In this document: piece after piece, positions 1 to 11,795 of the stretch
Layout: each line of letters opens with the position of its first letter
Position numbering within the stretch: the stretch's first letter is position 1
DNA from: Odobenus rosmarus divergens
Lineage: Eukaryota > Chordata > Mammalia > Carnivora > Odobenidae
Length of the DNA stretch: 64,000 bases
Reading direction: 5' to 3'
Assembly (NCBI RefSeq): GCF_000321225.1
Contig: NW_004450330.1
Location: 4,081,192-4,145,191 of the forward strand
Position numbers and translations under genes: made by a program
Notes under the pieces: generated by a model
Seen by the model: only the letters and a program-made list of their open reading frames with translations
Databases searched by the model: none
What the model was told of the DNA's origin: nothing

Positions 1-1137
1 AATTGCCTACTCCATATTTTCCCCTTTCAGAGTGATGTGATGAGATGTGGATGGTTATTCCTGGAATGTACACCAGGGAAGGTGATATAGGAGAAGCTCC
101 CCCAGTTAAGAACATGGGAGTATATATTGGATAGCTGACCTCCTTATCAACTCCCTGAGGGAAAACCCGAGTCTTCCTAAAAACAAACAGACAAACCAAA
201 TCCTTTGGTAGTGATAATGATCAACTCTGGATTCCCCTTTTGAGTGTAAATGTATGCCTATGGGGAGGCAAATCTTTCTGGAGTTCTCTATTTTATCATC
301 TTTTACCTTCCTAGGCTTGTACTAAGACATAGGTTGCAGTTTTCTGTGTTCAGGAAGCCTGTAACTGTGTAGAAACATGAAAATATTACTTCCCAACAAG
401 CCACAGCAAAAACAGAGGATGTGGATTTGTAAAATCTTTAGATATGGCCGTTACCAGAACCAGAATAGAATAAAATACATTCTTTCTAAAGTACTTCAAA
501 AATACAACAGGGGTATAAAATATTTTAAAAAAGTAGAAAATTGGGAGACAATTTAGGAATTAAGATAGTGAAATGTTTGAAATCAAAAGTTAAAGGAATG
601 AGATTAAGTAGTAGACTAGGAAAATAGAACACAAATTTAGTCAAATGGAAGATAGATTTGGAAAAAAAAAAAAAAGTTATCCACAAAGAATCACAGCAAG
701 AAAATGGAATGTATGAAGGGGAGTTTAAGAGACTTGAACAATTGAGTGACAACGTCTGGCATATTCTAAACTCCTTACAAGGGAAACTCTAAGTGAGACA
801 GTTTTACCAATATGACCAATAAAACTGTGAAGCAAAATATAATCCCATAGATCTTCAAACTAATCCAGGGTGTAGAATAAAGAAAACATATTCCAAAACT
901 CCTTTTATGGAGTTCACATAAACTTGACACCCAGATTTGATAAGGATTACACATGAAAAGCAAATCTCATTAATTTATATTAATGCTAAAATACTAAAGA
1001 TAAAATTAGGGAACCTAGTCAAGCAATATACAGAAAAGATACTGTGTTTTGGCAAAGTTGACAATGAGTTTGTTCCCAGAGATGGAAGTTGTTTTAACAT
1101 TAGAAAAACATTCACTAAAGTTCTCTTTATTAATAAA
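1..1137. other. AT-rich single-copy DNA, no gene seen
   Basis: No repeat family, exon or RNA gene is recognised. There is a poly-A run near 661-675. The open frames here are short and lack codon or homology support. The stretch ends at the target-site duplication of the first Can-SINE. Confidence 0.6.
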
Positions 1138-1147
1138 GGCAAAACTT

Positions 1148-1350
1148 GGGAGGCCTGGGTGGCTCAGTCAGTTAAGCCTCTCCCTTCCACTCAGGTCGTG
1201 ATCCCAGGGTCCTGGGATCCAGCCCCGCATCGGGCTCCCTGCTCAGTGGGAAGCCTGCTTCTCCCTCTCCCACTCCCCCTGCTTGTGTTCCCTCTCTCGC
1301 TGTCTCTCTCTCTCTCTGTCAAATAAAATCTTAAAAAAAATAAAAATAAG
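1148..1350 (+). mobile_element. Can-SINE, arctoid type (tRNA-Lys-derived)
   Basis: Carnivore SINE with the head AGGCCTGGGTGGCTCAG, a body with TCGTGATCCCAGGGTCCTGG, a CT-rich stretch, then CAAATAAAATCTT and an A-rich tail. It is flanked by a perfect 10-bp target-site duplication, GGCAAAACTT, at 1138-1147 and 1351-1360, which marks L1-mediated insertion. A 129-codon open frame (937-1326) runs through the element and is not a gene. Confidence 0.95.
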
Positions 1351-1360
1351 GGCAAAACTT

Positions 1361-2167
1361 ATGTGATCATGTCAATAAGACTAGAAAAAATGATTGAATT
1401 TAACAGTCAAGATAAAACTATAATTTTTAGTAAATTATGGGTATGGAGAACTTTTACATCCACATGGAGTCATTACTATTAAAATGCAATGGCTTTAGCA
1501 ACAACAGCAAGTATCGCACTTAATGGTAAGACATGGGCAGTATTTCCTCTTGAAGAGCTGGACAATGCCACACATAAAGGGAAACTATTTATGACAGAAC
1601 TAGCACTGAAGATTACTTTATGTTGAATGATGAAAAACATGAATCAGACTCTTTTTTCACACCATACATACACATCAATTTATAGTTCATTAATTTTTAA
1701 ACTTGAAAGGCAAAATTATACTTTTTCAGAAGAAAATAAAGGTCCCATGTTTATGACCTCAGGGCTGGAAAAGATTTTCTAAATGAGACCCAATAAGGCA
1801 AGTAGTAAAGGAACCACTAAGAACCATTAAAAAATTTCTGTTCATTCACAGAGTCACCAAGAGAGAAAAGATGATTTAAAAATTGAAATGAGATAGTTGT
1901 AACATATAAAACCAAATTTCTGTAATGCAGTATGACAATCCTTATTGAAATTACACAGGGCCCATTCAACAGACCTGATATTCAGCCAGGAGGCACTTGG
2001 ATAGATGGCTTCAACTATTGTTTGCTGCCACTATTAATTTTGATTGTTTGGTTCTCATGCCATAAATTGTTAAGAATATGGAATATCATCCCTGACATGT
2101 AACAAAATGGATAGATTTGTATTGAAAAAGCTAAGAAACAGAAAGTAATCTTGAGGAAAACCCCCAT

Positions 2168-2170
<3 letters not shown>
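1361..2170. other. Single-copy DNA, nothing recognised
   Basis: AT-rich sequence without a recognisable repeat, exon or RNA gene. It separates the first Can-SINE from the long CA microsatellite. Confidence 0.5.

Positions 2171-2214
<44 letters not shown>
2171..2214. repeat. (AC)22 microsatellite
   Basis: Twenty-two uninterrupted AC units are followed by TCACAC. Pure dinucleotide runs of this length are usually polymorphic. The minus-strand frames that read alternating Val and Cys across it are artefacts. Confidence 0.98.
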
Positions 2215-2221
<7 letters not shown>

Positions 2222-3103
2222 GAATCCATGTACCCAAACCGGCCCTACATAGTTTATATAACACGTGCATAATAATTCACGTATAGTAACCACATTAGAA
2301 TGGGTACATATAGAGATGAAGGGAATAAGAATATGATGAATTGGAGAGGAAAAGAAAAAGTAGAGCCAAGATTTTTCCTAGTACAGAGCAATGAAATTAA
2401 TGATGAACTGCAGAATATGGTTAAGTCATATCTACATTTGAGTTTTTCTATGTATGTACATTAGTGTGTACATGTGTATGCGTGTGTGTATATGTGTGTA
2501 CTGTATGGAAACTGTTCCTTCCATTAGCAATTTGGTATATCCCATTATATAGCCAGAAAGAATTTTGTTTTTAAGGCATGGAAAGTTTAGTAATGGAAAA
2601 CCTTGCTCATAGGGAAAGTCCTGACCACTGTTTATAAAAATAGCATGTGGTACTATCCACTAAAAAATATAAAGCAACTTTATGCAGTGCAACCAGAGTT
2701 TCTACTCTTTTAATTGGATCAGTAAATATTTAAGCAGTTCCTAACAGGGAAAACAAACCGATCATACATTTTGTTACCATAGTTCGCATTCTTATTTTTC
2801 AAAAGAAAACTTGCAATGTATACTTGTAAATTTTAAAACAGAAACCCATCATCTTAGCCTCCAACACTGTAGTTTGCTTGTGAGTTAATAGAAAAGCAAC
2901 ATGTGAAGGATTTTTCTGCAGGACAATGCTTCTAGTTGTGAATCTTCAGGGAAACATATCACTTGCTGAGAAGCAGTGACTTTAAAAATAGAACTCATTG
3001 CTATGCATATTAGTGGACAACCTGCTGTTCCAGACATTCTAAAAGGAGTTATCCTGCCTCAAGCAGTAAATCAAGCCTGAATATGAGAGTGAGCATCCTC
3101 ACT

Positions 3104-3173
3104 TAAATCATTATTATGCTGTAAGCATTATATAAGCCATATTGGAGCCATGGGGCCTTGTACAACACATACT
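3104..3173 (+). repeat. Diverged direct duplication, copy 1
   Basis: It shares the ordered blocks AAATCATTAT, AAGCATTAT, TAAG-CAT, GGGGCC and GTACAA-ACATACT with 4289-4354. The copies lie about 1.2 kb apart in direct orientation. I do not recognise the family. It may be an old dispersed repeat or a local segmental duplication. Confidence 0.6.
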
Positions 3174-4288
3174 GGGAAGCAGAGAGAATCCGTGCTGACA
3201 ACCTGCCACTCTGTTTAACTTTCATTACTTTGCTTCCAATCAACAACATTTGTATCAGATTGAAGTCATAGCCACCCTTCCAGACAGGTCACATGGCAGT
3301 GATTAAAAGAAGGATTTTCAGTGCTAAATAAATATGCTTTATTCTCCTGGAAGTTCCTGTCATTTTGAAGCTAGAAATCTGGTTCTACAGCTAAGCTCTA
3401 ACTAAAATGAATGAGTTATGATTTCTTACAAAATTGTTGTTTTAAAATATACAAGTGACCAGAACATCAAACTGTAATTATAATGGAGACAGTTGGTACT
3501 GGAAGTCATCTTTGTTTTTCTAAAATCTCATTAATCTTTATCTTAGCTAATTATAGCTTTGAATTTAGCTTGAGTATGCACATATTTTGGGGGAAAATGG
3601 CTGGAAATTATTGGGAAATTTAATGCAGACAAATCGAAACCCACTCTGAATATAGAAAATCTGGAATACCCAGTACCTGACACCACTACCTTACCACCAG
3701 TCAGAAAAGTGAGATTTATTATCAACTGATTCCTTTCAACTTGTGTAGATCCAGACATATTTCCAACTATGATAATTGAAATAAAGCAGTTTTACCCCAA
3801 AAGTAACATAATATTTTATATATGTATATATATATATACACATAAATATATGTGTGCAGTGCATAAATATTTTTTTATTTTCAGATATAGGATCTAAGCT
3901 ATTTAGGTTGTTACAATATTTTGATATCAAATATTCTAGCTAAAATACTATATTTGTTTATATAATTGATTAGAATTGTACTGCTTTAAATCTATTAGCT
4001 CTAGGAGATGACTCTAAATTATCTCAACAGAATCATAGTAAAAGAAATTCCATATACTATTTCTTCCTGATAGGATTTAATTATGTGTGGCAAATAGCTA
4101 GAATCTGGCAGTTGGAAAAGCTTCACTTGCCGTTTGGATAAAAATTGTTGGCTAAAGGCAAGTCACAAAATGTTCCTTTCCCTAATCCAACAAGGAATGA
4201 ACAAATACATGCTGTGTATATATACAAAATATTAATATAAAAACAATGTGTGTGTGTGTATACATACACATGGCATGTATATTTACAT

Positions 4289-4354
4289 TTAAATCATTAT
4301 GCGGCAAGCATTATGTAAGGCATGCGGAGGCACGGGGCCTGTACAATACATACT
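4289..4354 (+). repeat. Diverged direct duplication, copy 2
   Basis: Partner of 3104-3173, sharing AAGCATTAT, GGGGCC and TGTACAA-ACATACT in the same order and spacing. This copy carries more CG dinucleotides (ATGCGGCAAG, CATGCGGAGG), so the first copy may simply have lost CpGs by decay. Confidence 0.6.
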
Positions 4355-4401
4355 TCTCAGTATAGGAGAATTATATATGTATAGATAGAACCATAATTCT
4401 T

Positions 4402-4600
4402 GGGGCGCCTGGGTGGCTCAGTTGGTTAAGCATCTGCCTTCGGCTCAGGTCATGATCCCAGGGTCCTGGGATCGAGCCCCGCATCGGGCTCCCTGCTCCG
4501 CGGGCAGTCTGCTTCTCCCTCTCCCACTCCCCCTGCTTGTGTTCCCTCTCTCTGCTGTGTCTCTCTCCGTCAAATAAATAAACAAAATCTTTAAAATAAA
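4402..4600 (+). mobile_element. Can-SINE, arctoid type
   Basis: Full-length head GGGGCGCCTGGGTGGCTCAG, body CATGATCCCAGGGTCCTGG, CT-rich stretch and AATAAACAAAATCTTT tail. It is flanked by a perfect 15-bp target-site duplication, AGAACCATAATTCTT, at 4387-4401 and 4601-4615. The intact duplication and low divergence suggest a fairly recent insertion. Confidence 0.97.
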
Positions 4601-4615
4601 AGAACCATAATTCTT

Positions 4616-6840
4616 AGTAAATTATCAGCTTTATACGTTATATATTACATATACATATAATTTTTCTCTATATATAGACAGAGAAGCACCGGACAAACAA
4701 GAAAAGAGAAAATGCTTAATAACTTGAACTACAAAAACCAAAACAGCATATTGTTGGTATCCTACCAACATGGATGCTATTCCTTCATGTTTCTTTTTAG
4801 AGGGCATTTAATTAAATTTTGCTAAAGTTCCTGTGCTCAGTTTGCTAACAAAGCATCAGCCATAGATTAGCCTTACTTAACCCTGCTGCCTTCTCTAATA
4901 CCTCCTTGAATACTCAGTCTTAGAAAAGTCGATGGTACACTTTGCCCAGCTCCTCAAGAGAGACCAACAGGCCTTATAATATAAGTGAAGGAAGTCTAGA
5001 ACAATTCACACATTCTAGAGCTGCACAGACATTCTACAATAATCCCCCACATAAGCATAAGTGAGATGAAACAAGAAAATAACAAGAAATACCAAGAAAA
5101 AATATAGAATTCAAACTATACAAAAACACTTCAGAGGGAATGGGAAGGAGTGACAAAGTTAATAATGAAAGACAGAAGACACAAAATTCTAAAGAAATGA
5201 TGAACCAAGACTATTTTTTAGCAAGAACAATTATTTTCTCTCTTTTAAAACGTACTTTGAAACATAGTATGTTTTACCTCTGTGTTCTTTATATTACTAC
5301 CCTATACTTTCTTATGCAAATTTGTTCTAATTTTAAAATATTATGTAAGACAAAAATGTTATTAAGTGAATTTTTATTTTATATTTGTACTTAATGTATT
5401 TTCATTGCATCTTTGTGTCTGCCAGCCCTGCCATTTTGATCATAAATTCTTAGAGTGTAAATAAAATGCAAGACTGCATGTTTCATAACTGGAGAAAATT
5501 TTGTATAATTATACATTTAATAAATGTCTGATGAGGATATTTTTGCTCAATTTCTCTTGAGTAGTTTAAAGTGTTCTACTCGGGAATCAACTAATTTTTA
5601 TTTTGCAATAAAATAATAGTGTGTGATGGTGAGCATTATACTTTTTTAAAAGTTCAAAATATTTATTATTTCCAGAAGCAATTAAGTAAAAGGGTTTTTA
5701 TATTGCTTATGTTGGCTTTCTGCATAGTCCAAACCCCATTAATGACCATGTTATTGTCCTGCTTCTGGGTTTATCTAAACTTAATTGCATCAAATAATGT
5801 GTTTTTGTAATACTTTCCCCAGAATACTTTCCAAAATAGTTTTAAGGTGTAAAGTCCAGCAATTCAGCAGTAGTATAAATAATTAGATAATTAATAGGTA
5901 TAGGTTATTTCCTTTCAGCCAGATATTATGGACACTGATGACCTGGCTCCCACCCAGTTTCCTCTCCCCACAATTTACAATCTCAAAAACTGAGATACCC
6001 ACAGAAAGCTAGTTAAGTTCCAGTTCATAACAGGATATGAGTAAAAGTTTTAAAGGAAGTCATATATTAGCACTAGACAATCTTTCAGTGGTCGTGAAGG
6101 CCAGGCGGAGAGATGTAAGGTTGGTACCATCACATTATAGATGGAGCCTTGAAAATATGTCGGGGTTTGGAGGTTAGGTGAAATAATTCGTGTTTCAAGA
6201 GAAACAGCATGAGCAGAAGAGAGGAAGATACTCAGTCATGCCTGTACTTAGCAGGGGATAAAGGAGGGAGAAGCAAATGAGTGGAGATGGTGACCAGATA
6301 TCATAAGTCCTTGAAAATCAAGTGAAGTGTAGACTTGTAAAACGACTGGGAAACACTGTAATATTCAGGTGAGAGGGATTTTATCCAGAACTGAAGATTT
6401 GAAGTGTAAGTGTGACCTCTTCCCTTAATCTTATTTGCACACCATTCCAAAATGATTAAAATTGAAGTCAATATTAACATTTTCCAGAAACACACTTCAA
6501 TGTATTATTTATTGAGCCCGATCTAATACCTTTACATCAATAATCTGAAACCTCTTAAGTATGAATATAGTTTATCTACAGTTCTCCAATAGAATATTCT
6601 CTTAGAAAGGAAAATAATTTGTTTAGGTCTTTATTAGTAATGCATCACAATACACCATTTTTTTGTGCTTTTTAAAATAATTTCTAAGCATGATAAAATA
6701 GATAATTATAATAAAGGAAATAGAAATAACTGAACAATAGGACAGTATTTAAACATTCTTAAAACAGTGATCATCAGTTAAGAATTGCCAGAATAATCAA
6801 TTAGTTAATTCCGCTCAGAAAACCAAAGATGTTAAATTAC
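4616..6840. other. AT-rich single-copy DNA, no gene seen
   Basis: No repeat, exon or RNA gene could be supported. Open frames of 60-84 codons (for example at 5140-5394) are of the length expected by chance in AT-rich DNA. Confidence 0.5.
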
Positions 6841-6844
6841 ACAG

Positions 6845-6960
6845 AGAAGCATTTACAATGTGCCAACCATTTGTATATCACTTAAAGCAACTATTATGCA
6901 CACGTGAGGTGTAAGAAATGGAAACTTAGCGTTGGTTACTTACCAAAGACCCCACTTAAA
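6845..6960 (-). mobile_element. MIR SINE fragment
   Basis: It reads as the reverse complement of the MIR core and tail. The landmarks are ACAATGTGCCAACCATTTG (consensus tactatgtgccaggcac), GTGAGGTGTAAGAAATGGAAAC and GTTACTTACCAAAGACC. Divergence is high, as expected for this ancient mammalian SINE. Confidence 0.6.
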
Positions 6961-8290
6961 AAACTTACTGACAAACCTGTAATATTTATCAGTCACCTTT
7001 TATCTTCTAGAAAATCTTTAATGAAGATATTGTTTAATGAGAGTACAGCAGAAAAGAGGAAAAAGAGCAAATGAATTATAAACTCCTACAGCCAATAAGA
7101 CATAGATTGAAAATTATCTTAAAATGTGTTTAGAAATTATCTGAAATATGAAACATCTGGAAAACACTATAAAGTCAGGAACAGTTAAAGTATTTGTAAG
7201 AATATGATGTATTAGATTAATGATAAAAATTTTCTTGATTTGGGAAGTAAGATATAATCAATAATCTTATAAAACTACAGTTTCTGTTGACTGAAGTGGG
7301 TGAAAAGGTGTTCATCAGGCCGAAGGATTTTAAAAATTCTTTGGAAAGAAAAACCAGAAAAGGGATTTGCCAAGTCTGTTTTCATTAGCTTTCAAAAAGA
7401 ACCAATCAGGAAATGACCTTGCGATTATAACTAACATCTTAAAGAAATATCCACTCTTGAAATCACTTTGGGATTTAATACTTTTCCTCAACTATTTTAT
7501 GTTAGTTAAAATTATAATTCTGTTGGGAAGTAAATATAAGTTTTTAACTTGTCAAAGTAAGAAAATGCATATGTAAACTCTTTAATACAGAACATATTAT
7601 TATTAAATTCATCTACTCATACCTATTTGCCTTCCAATTTACATGAGAAGATTATTCCTAATTTTAATATACATTCATTTTAATGTATAGTCATTTTAAC
7701 ATCTCAGACAGCCATATTTGAACTTTCTGGGTTTATTAATAAGCCTTATATTATCTACTTTCAGTTTAAGTAGGTATTGATAAGGCCAAGGTTATAGCTC
7801 CAACTCCTGTGTGGAATAAAATAACTTTGGCAGTTATCCAATGGTCACATGAAAATGTTATTTTTACCAGTAGACAAGGAGGTAAAAATTAAAACCTGTT
7901 GTCATACTATTCATCATGTATCAGTTGGGTAAATAATTTTAGAGAGTGTAGTGACATGTTAATTCTCTTAAATTACTCTTAGAAACATACATTGTCACAT
8001 TTTTAAAAGTAATCTCTCAATATGTATTAAAATTAATATCTCACATTGATCCAGCATTTTCACCTTGGAGGTCTGTCCCATAGAAATGCTAATACCAAGG
8101 TGAATAAATTTAATTAAATGGATGTCCAAGTTGAAATATGCAAGTATTACAATGATGCCATTAAAAATAAGCAAACTAAATGTAACAACAAATATATTCA
8201 AAGGAGGAAATCATGACAGGCTCCACACCAAACAATTAACATTGGTTTTATAAAGAGATTAGTTAGAGATGTGAAGATAACTAAATTTCT
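6961..8290. other. Single-copy DNA, nothing recognised
   Basis: AT-rich sequence with no supported gene or repeat. The short open frames at 7367-7576 and 7995-8201 show no recognisable protein features. Confidence 0.5.
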
Positions 8291-8294
8291 ATTT

Positions 8295-8560
8295 ATTCAT
8301 TTATTATATATTTATTGAATTCCTACTCTGTCATTTATCTTTTTAAGAGCTAATAATATAGCAGCAAACAAAACAAAGTTATTGTCCATATGGGATTTAT
8401 ATTCTAGTAGAGAAGACAGATGTTATACACACACACAAAAATTTAAGTATATAATACAATGTCAGATAAGTGCTTTCAACTACATAAAATTATATGGAGC
8501 AGAAGGCTAAAATGATATATTAATTTAAAATGAATGTTTCCGCAAATATAACAACAGGGC
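8295..8560 (+). repeat. Ancient mammalian dispersed repeat fragment, family unresolved
   Basis: It matches a widespread mammalian repeat. The shared landmarks are TTATTGAATTCCTACTCTG, CAGCAAACAAAACAAAG, TTATATTCTAGTAGAGAAG and GATAAGTGCTTTCAACTA. I recognise the pattern (MIR- or L2-associated) but cannot fix the family name without a search. Confidence 0.55.
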
Positions 8561-10519
8561 AGAGATCTGAATGGAATATCTCATTTATTGTTCATTTTCA
8601 TATACATTTTGTTATTTTAAGTTGATCAAATAAATAAAACAAATTACCAAGAATACCGCAGATTCATAACCCAGCTGACTACATTGAAAATAAAGGGGAC
8701 CAAGGCTGTAATAATAGGCAAATTAGTGCAATCCCATCTCAATTACTAGAAAGAGTGTAAAGGATATAAGGGTTAATCTAGGCTCCAGGATCACTTTTTA
8801 TATTTGTAATTTTTAATGCTCTAGAATTGTCACATTAAAAAAAAAAAGTCTCTATTCTGTCTTAGACATAACAATTCCTTTTCTAAAAGCTTTTAGAACT
8901 CTTTTTGGGATCTCTGGAGCCCATTAAAGTAAACTTCATCTAATCCAAATGCCTACACATATGGTATCTTGTTGTGCATACATTCTTCTGATGATCTGAA
9001 ACATGACTAGTCATCGCATCATCTCACGTGGAGGCAGGGGCATGGATTAGATGACTCATTTTACATAACTCTACAGAAATAGGACTTACTGAATGAATTA
9101 AAAAAGAAAACTTTCATCTCTATTTATGTTAACAAAGCTGTTTCTACTTTTTGAAGAAGTTTCCAAACCTTCAGGATGAAAATCTGTACAGAGTAGCTTA
9201 AAGGAACTTCCTTGAATATATTTTGAAGTTGAATCTCTTTCTCTAGCAGAAGGTAAGCCTCTTGGAACATGCATCCAGTATTCAAAGCAGGATCTCAGGA
9301 AACCCAGTATTCTTGGGCTCAGAATCTGGATATGTTACCTCGTAAATTACACACTTGTAAATCATCTTATCAAACAGGACTGAGGTAGAGATCAAAGGAG
9401 ATATTTGGTGGGAATTCATGATGAAAAGTCAGATGTCAATATAAGAAATTATTATTCATTATTATATAAATATTTCACTAGATTTTACTTCCTGGATCAA
9501 ATACTATAATTTTCACTCAGTAGAAATTTATTAAAAACATTAGAATTCTTTTGTTGGAATTCTCTAGGTATTGTATATTACTTGAAGTTAATAGATTGAA
9601 AGAAAGATCAAGGTCATGACCTCAGTGTACAAACACTAACTCAAAATATGTTAAATAACTTCCTTTGTTTTGTTTGTAGTTTATAAGGTTTCCATAGAAG
9701 ATGTGATATTAGGAATAGAAATGAAGATTCAGTTGTATAATATAACTTAAATTCTATATTAAATTATATAACAACTGAAAAAATATTCAGTTTCGAGGAC
9801 CTTGCAAACATTATGTTGATCATTCCATTGATTTAAAACAGGAATCAAAGCCTATTTTCTAATTCCCTTTCTGTTATGGAATTTTGCAAAATAAACAAAA
9901 ACAAAAAATAGTATTCTCTCTTTTTTTTATTCCTGGAGAAGGTAAAAAAAAAAAGAGAATATTTCTTTGGAATTTTACTTTAAACAGAACTTTCTTCTTT
10001 CAATATATTAAGCTGTAGGTCTTAACATTTATCTGGTGCCCTGGGAAATGCCTGTGTGCCCACAGAGGCTGAATAGACTCACCTTAGATGAGTATTTGGC
10101 ACAACTAAATAGGTCATTTTGATTAGTTATGAATTCAGCTATTTTTTATGATGCTAAAGTAAAAGTATATTTGTAAGTTTTCCAGAAAAGTTTGTGATTA
10201 TTATGTTTTGGGAAAGGGAAAAAATACCAAAATGGGTGCTAAGAGGGAATACATGGATCTTAAGACTCTAGTGATAATTCTGAGGGATAATGATTGTGTT
10301 TTGACAACTGACATGGGGATAAAGCAAGAAAAGTCACTGAGGCTCAACCAACATGGCATTCTATTATTTCATGAAGGTAATATCCATGGCTGGCATAAAG
10401 TGAGATAAAATAGAATAAGATCTCTAACTCAGAATACATGTGGTAGTAAAGTAAAACCTATGTTTTGTTGACTTAAAGTTGCTAATTTACAATAATTATT
10501 ACATTGACTTTAGAAGATG
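8561..10519. other. AT-rich single-copy DNA, no gene seen
   Basis: No supported features apart from poly-A/T runs (8837-8848, 9919-9955). It ends at the target site of the 10.5-kb L1 insertion. Confidence 0.5.
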
Positions 10520-10559
10520 TTTCATTTTTCTGGATGAAAGACCTAAATGTGAGCTAGGA

Positions 10560-11050
10560 AACCATCAAAATCCTAGTAAAGAACACGGGCAGTAACCTCT
10601 TTGACACGGGCCATAGCAATTTGTTACTAGATAGGTCTCCTGAGGCAAAGGAAACAAAAGCAAAAATAAACTATTGGGACTTCATCAAAAAAAAAAAGCT
10701 TAAGCACAGCAAAGGAAACAATCAACAAAACTAAAAGGCAACCTTCAGAATGGGAGAAGGTATTTGCAAATGACAAATCTGAAAAAGGGTTAGTATCCAA
10801 AATATATGAAGAACTTATAAAACTTAACACCAAAATACAAATAATCCAGTTAAAAAATGGGCAAAAGATATGAACAGACATTTTTCCAAAGAAGACATAC
10901 AGATGGCTAACAGACACATGAAAAGATGCTCAACATCATTGATCATTAGGGAAATACAAATTAAAACTACAATGAGAGACCACCTCACACCAGTCAGAAT
11001 GGCTAAAACTAACAACACAAGAAACAACAAGTGTTGGTGAGGATGTGGAG
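10560..11050 (+). pseudogene. L1 ORF2 C-terminal remnant, frameshifted
   Basis: Short stretches read as the C-terminal part of the L1 ORF2 protein, for example RQPSEWEKVFA and, from 10870, [18 protein letters not shown]. The pieces lie in different frames with stops between them, so no protein is made. The reverse transcriptase and endonuclease domains are missing because the copy is 5'-truncated. It lies entirely within the L1 insertion. Confidence 0.85.
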
Positions 11051-11311
11051 AAAGAGGAACCCTCTTACACTGTGGTGGGAATGCAAAGTGGTGCAGCCAC
11101 TGTGGAAAACAGTATGGAGGGTCCTCCAGAAGTTAAAAATAGAACTACCCTAGGATCCAGAAATTGCTCTACTAGGTATTTACCCAAAGGATACAAAAAT
11201 ACTCATTTGAAGGGATACATGCACAATGTTTATAGCAGCATTATCAGCAGTAGCCAAATTATGGAAAGAGCCCAAATGTCCATTAACTGTTGAATGGATA
11301 AAGAAGATGTG

Positions 11312-11368
11312 GTGTGTGCGCGTGTGTGTGGGTATATATGTATATATACCCACACACATGCACACACA
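11312..11368. repeat. Imperfect palindromic GT/TA/CA microsatellite inside the L1
   Basis: A GTGTGTGCGCGTGTGTG arm, then GGGTATATA, a small centre, and the complementary TATATACCC and ACACACATGCACACAC arm. The two arms pair as a long hairpin with one offset near the CGCG. In related L1 copies this site is a short TA/GT tract just before CAATGGAATATTAC, so it expanded in place. Confidence 0.85.
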
Positions 11369-11795
11369 ATGGAATATTACTCAGCCATAAAACAGAATGA
11401 AATCTTGCCATTTCCAATAACATGGATGGAATGAAAGAGTGTTATGCTAAGCAAAATAAATCAGAAGAACAAATACCATATGATTTCACTGATATGTAGA
11501 ATTTAAGAAACAGAACAGATGAAATGGGACGGGGGAAGAGAGGCAAACTAGGAAACAGAGTCTTAGCTATACAAACAAAACAAAACAAAATAACTGGGGT
11601 TTGCTGGAGCAGAGGTGAACGGGGGGATGAGTTAAATGGGTGATGGGTATTAAGGAGGGCACTTGTTATGATTACTGGGTGTTTTGTGTAAATGATGAAT
11701 CACTACATTCTACACCAGAAAGTAATATTACACTATATTAACTAGCTAGAATTTAATAAAAACTGGAAAAAAATGAAAAAAATTTCATTTTTGTG

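Larger units (their letters stand above)
2215..4386. other. Single-copy DNA with small simple repeats and half of a local duplication
   Basis: No gene is seen. It contains GT/TA-rich patches near 2450-2505 and 3815-3855, the latter a TA-rich near-palindrome. It also holds both copies of a diverged local duplication (3104-3173 and 4289-4354), annotated separately. Confidence 0.5.
10520..11795 (+). mobile_element. 5'-truncated LINE-1 with target-site duplication
   Basis: About 1.25 kb of L1: the 3' end of ORF2 plus the 3' UTR, ending in an A-rich tail near 11767-11782. Target-site duplications are TTTCATTTTTCTG (10520-10532) and TTTCATTTTTGTG (11783-11795), 12 of 13 bases matching. The carnivore-type L1 terminus (ACACTATATTAACTAGCTAG then AATAAAAA) is present. 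Severe 5' truncation makes it a dead copy. A microsatellite has expanded inside it at 11312-11368. Confidence 0.93.

Noticed and set aside
937..1326. 129-codon open frame on the plus strand
   Set aside because: The second half is the Can-SINE read in frame (AWVAQSVKPLPS and similar), a pattern repeated in other SINE frames in this window.
2015..2293. Cys/Val-repeat protein on the minus strand
   Set aside because: A translation of the (AC)22 microsatellite.
11045..11293. 82-codon frame inside the L1
   Set aside because: Out of the ancestral ORF2 frame and within a 5'-truncated, frameshifted copy.
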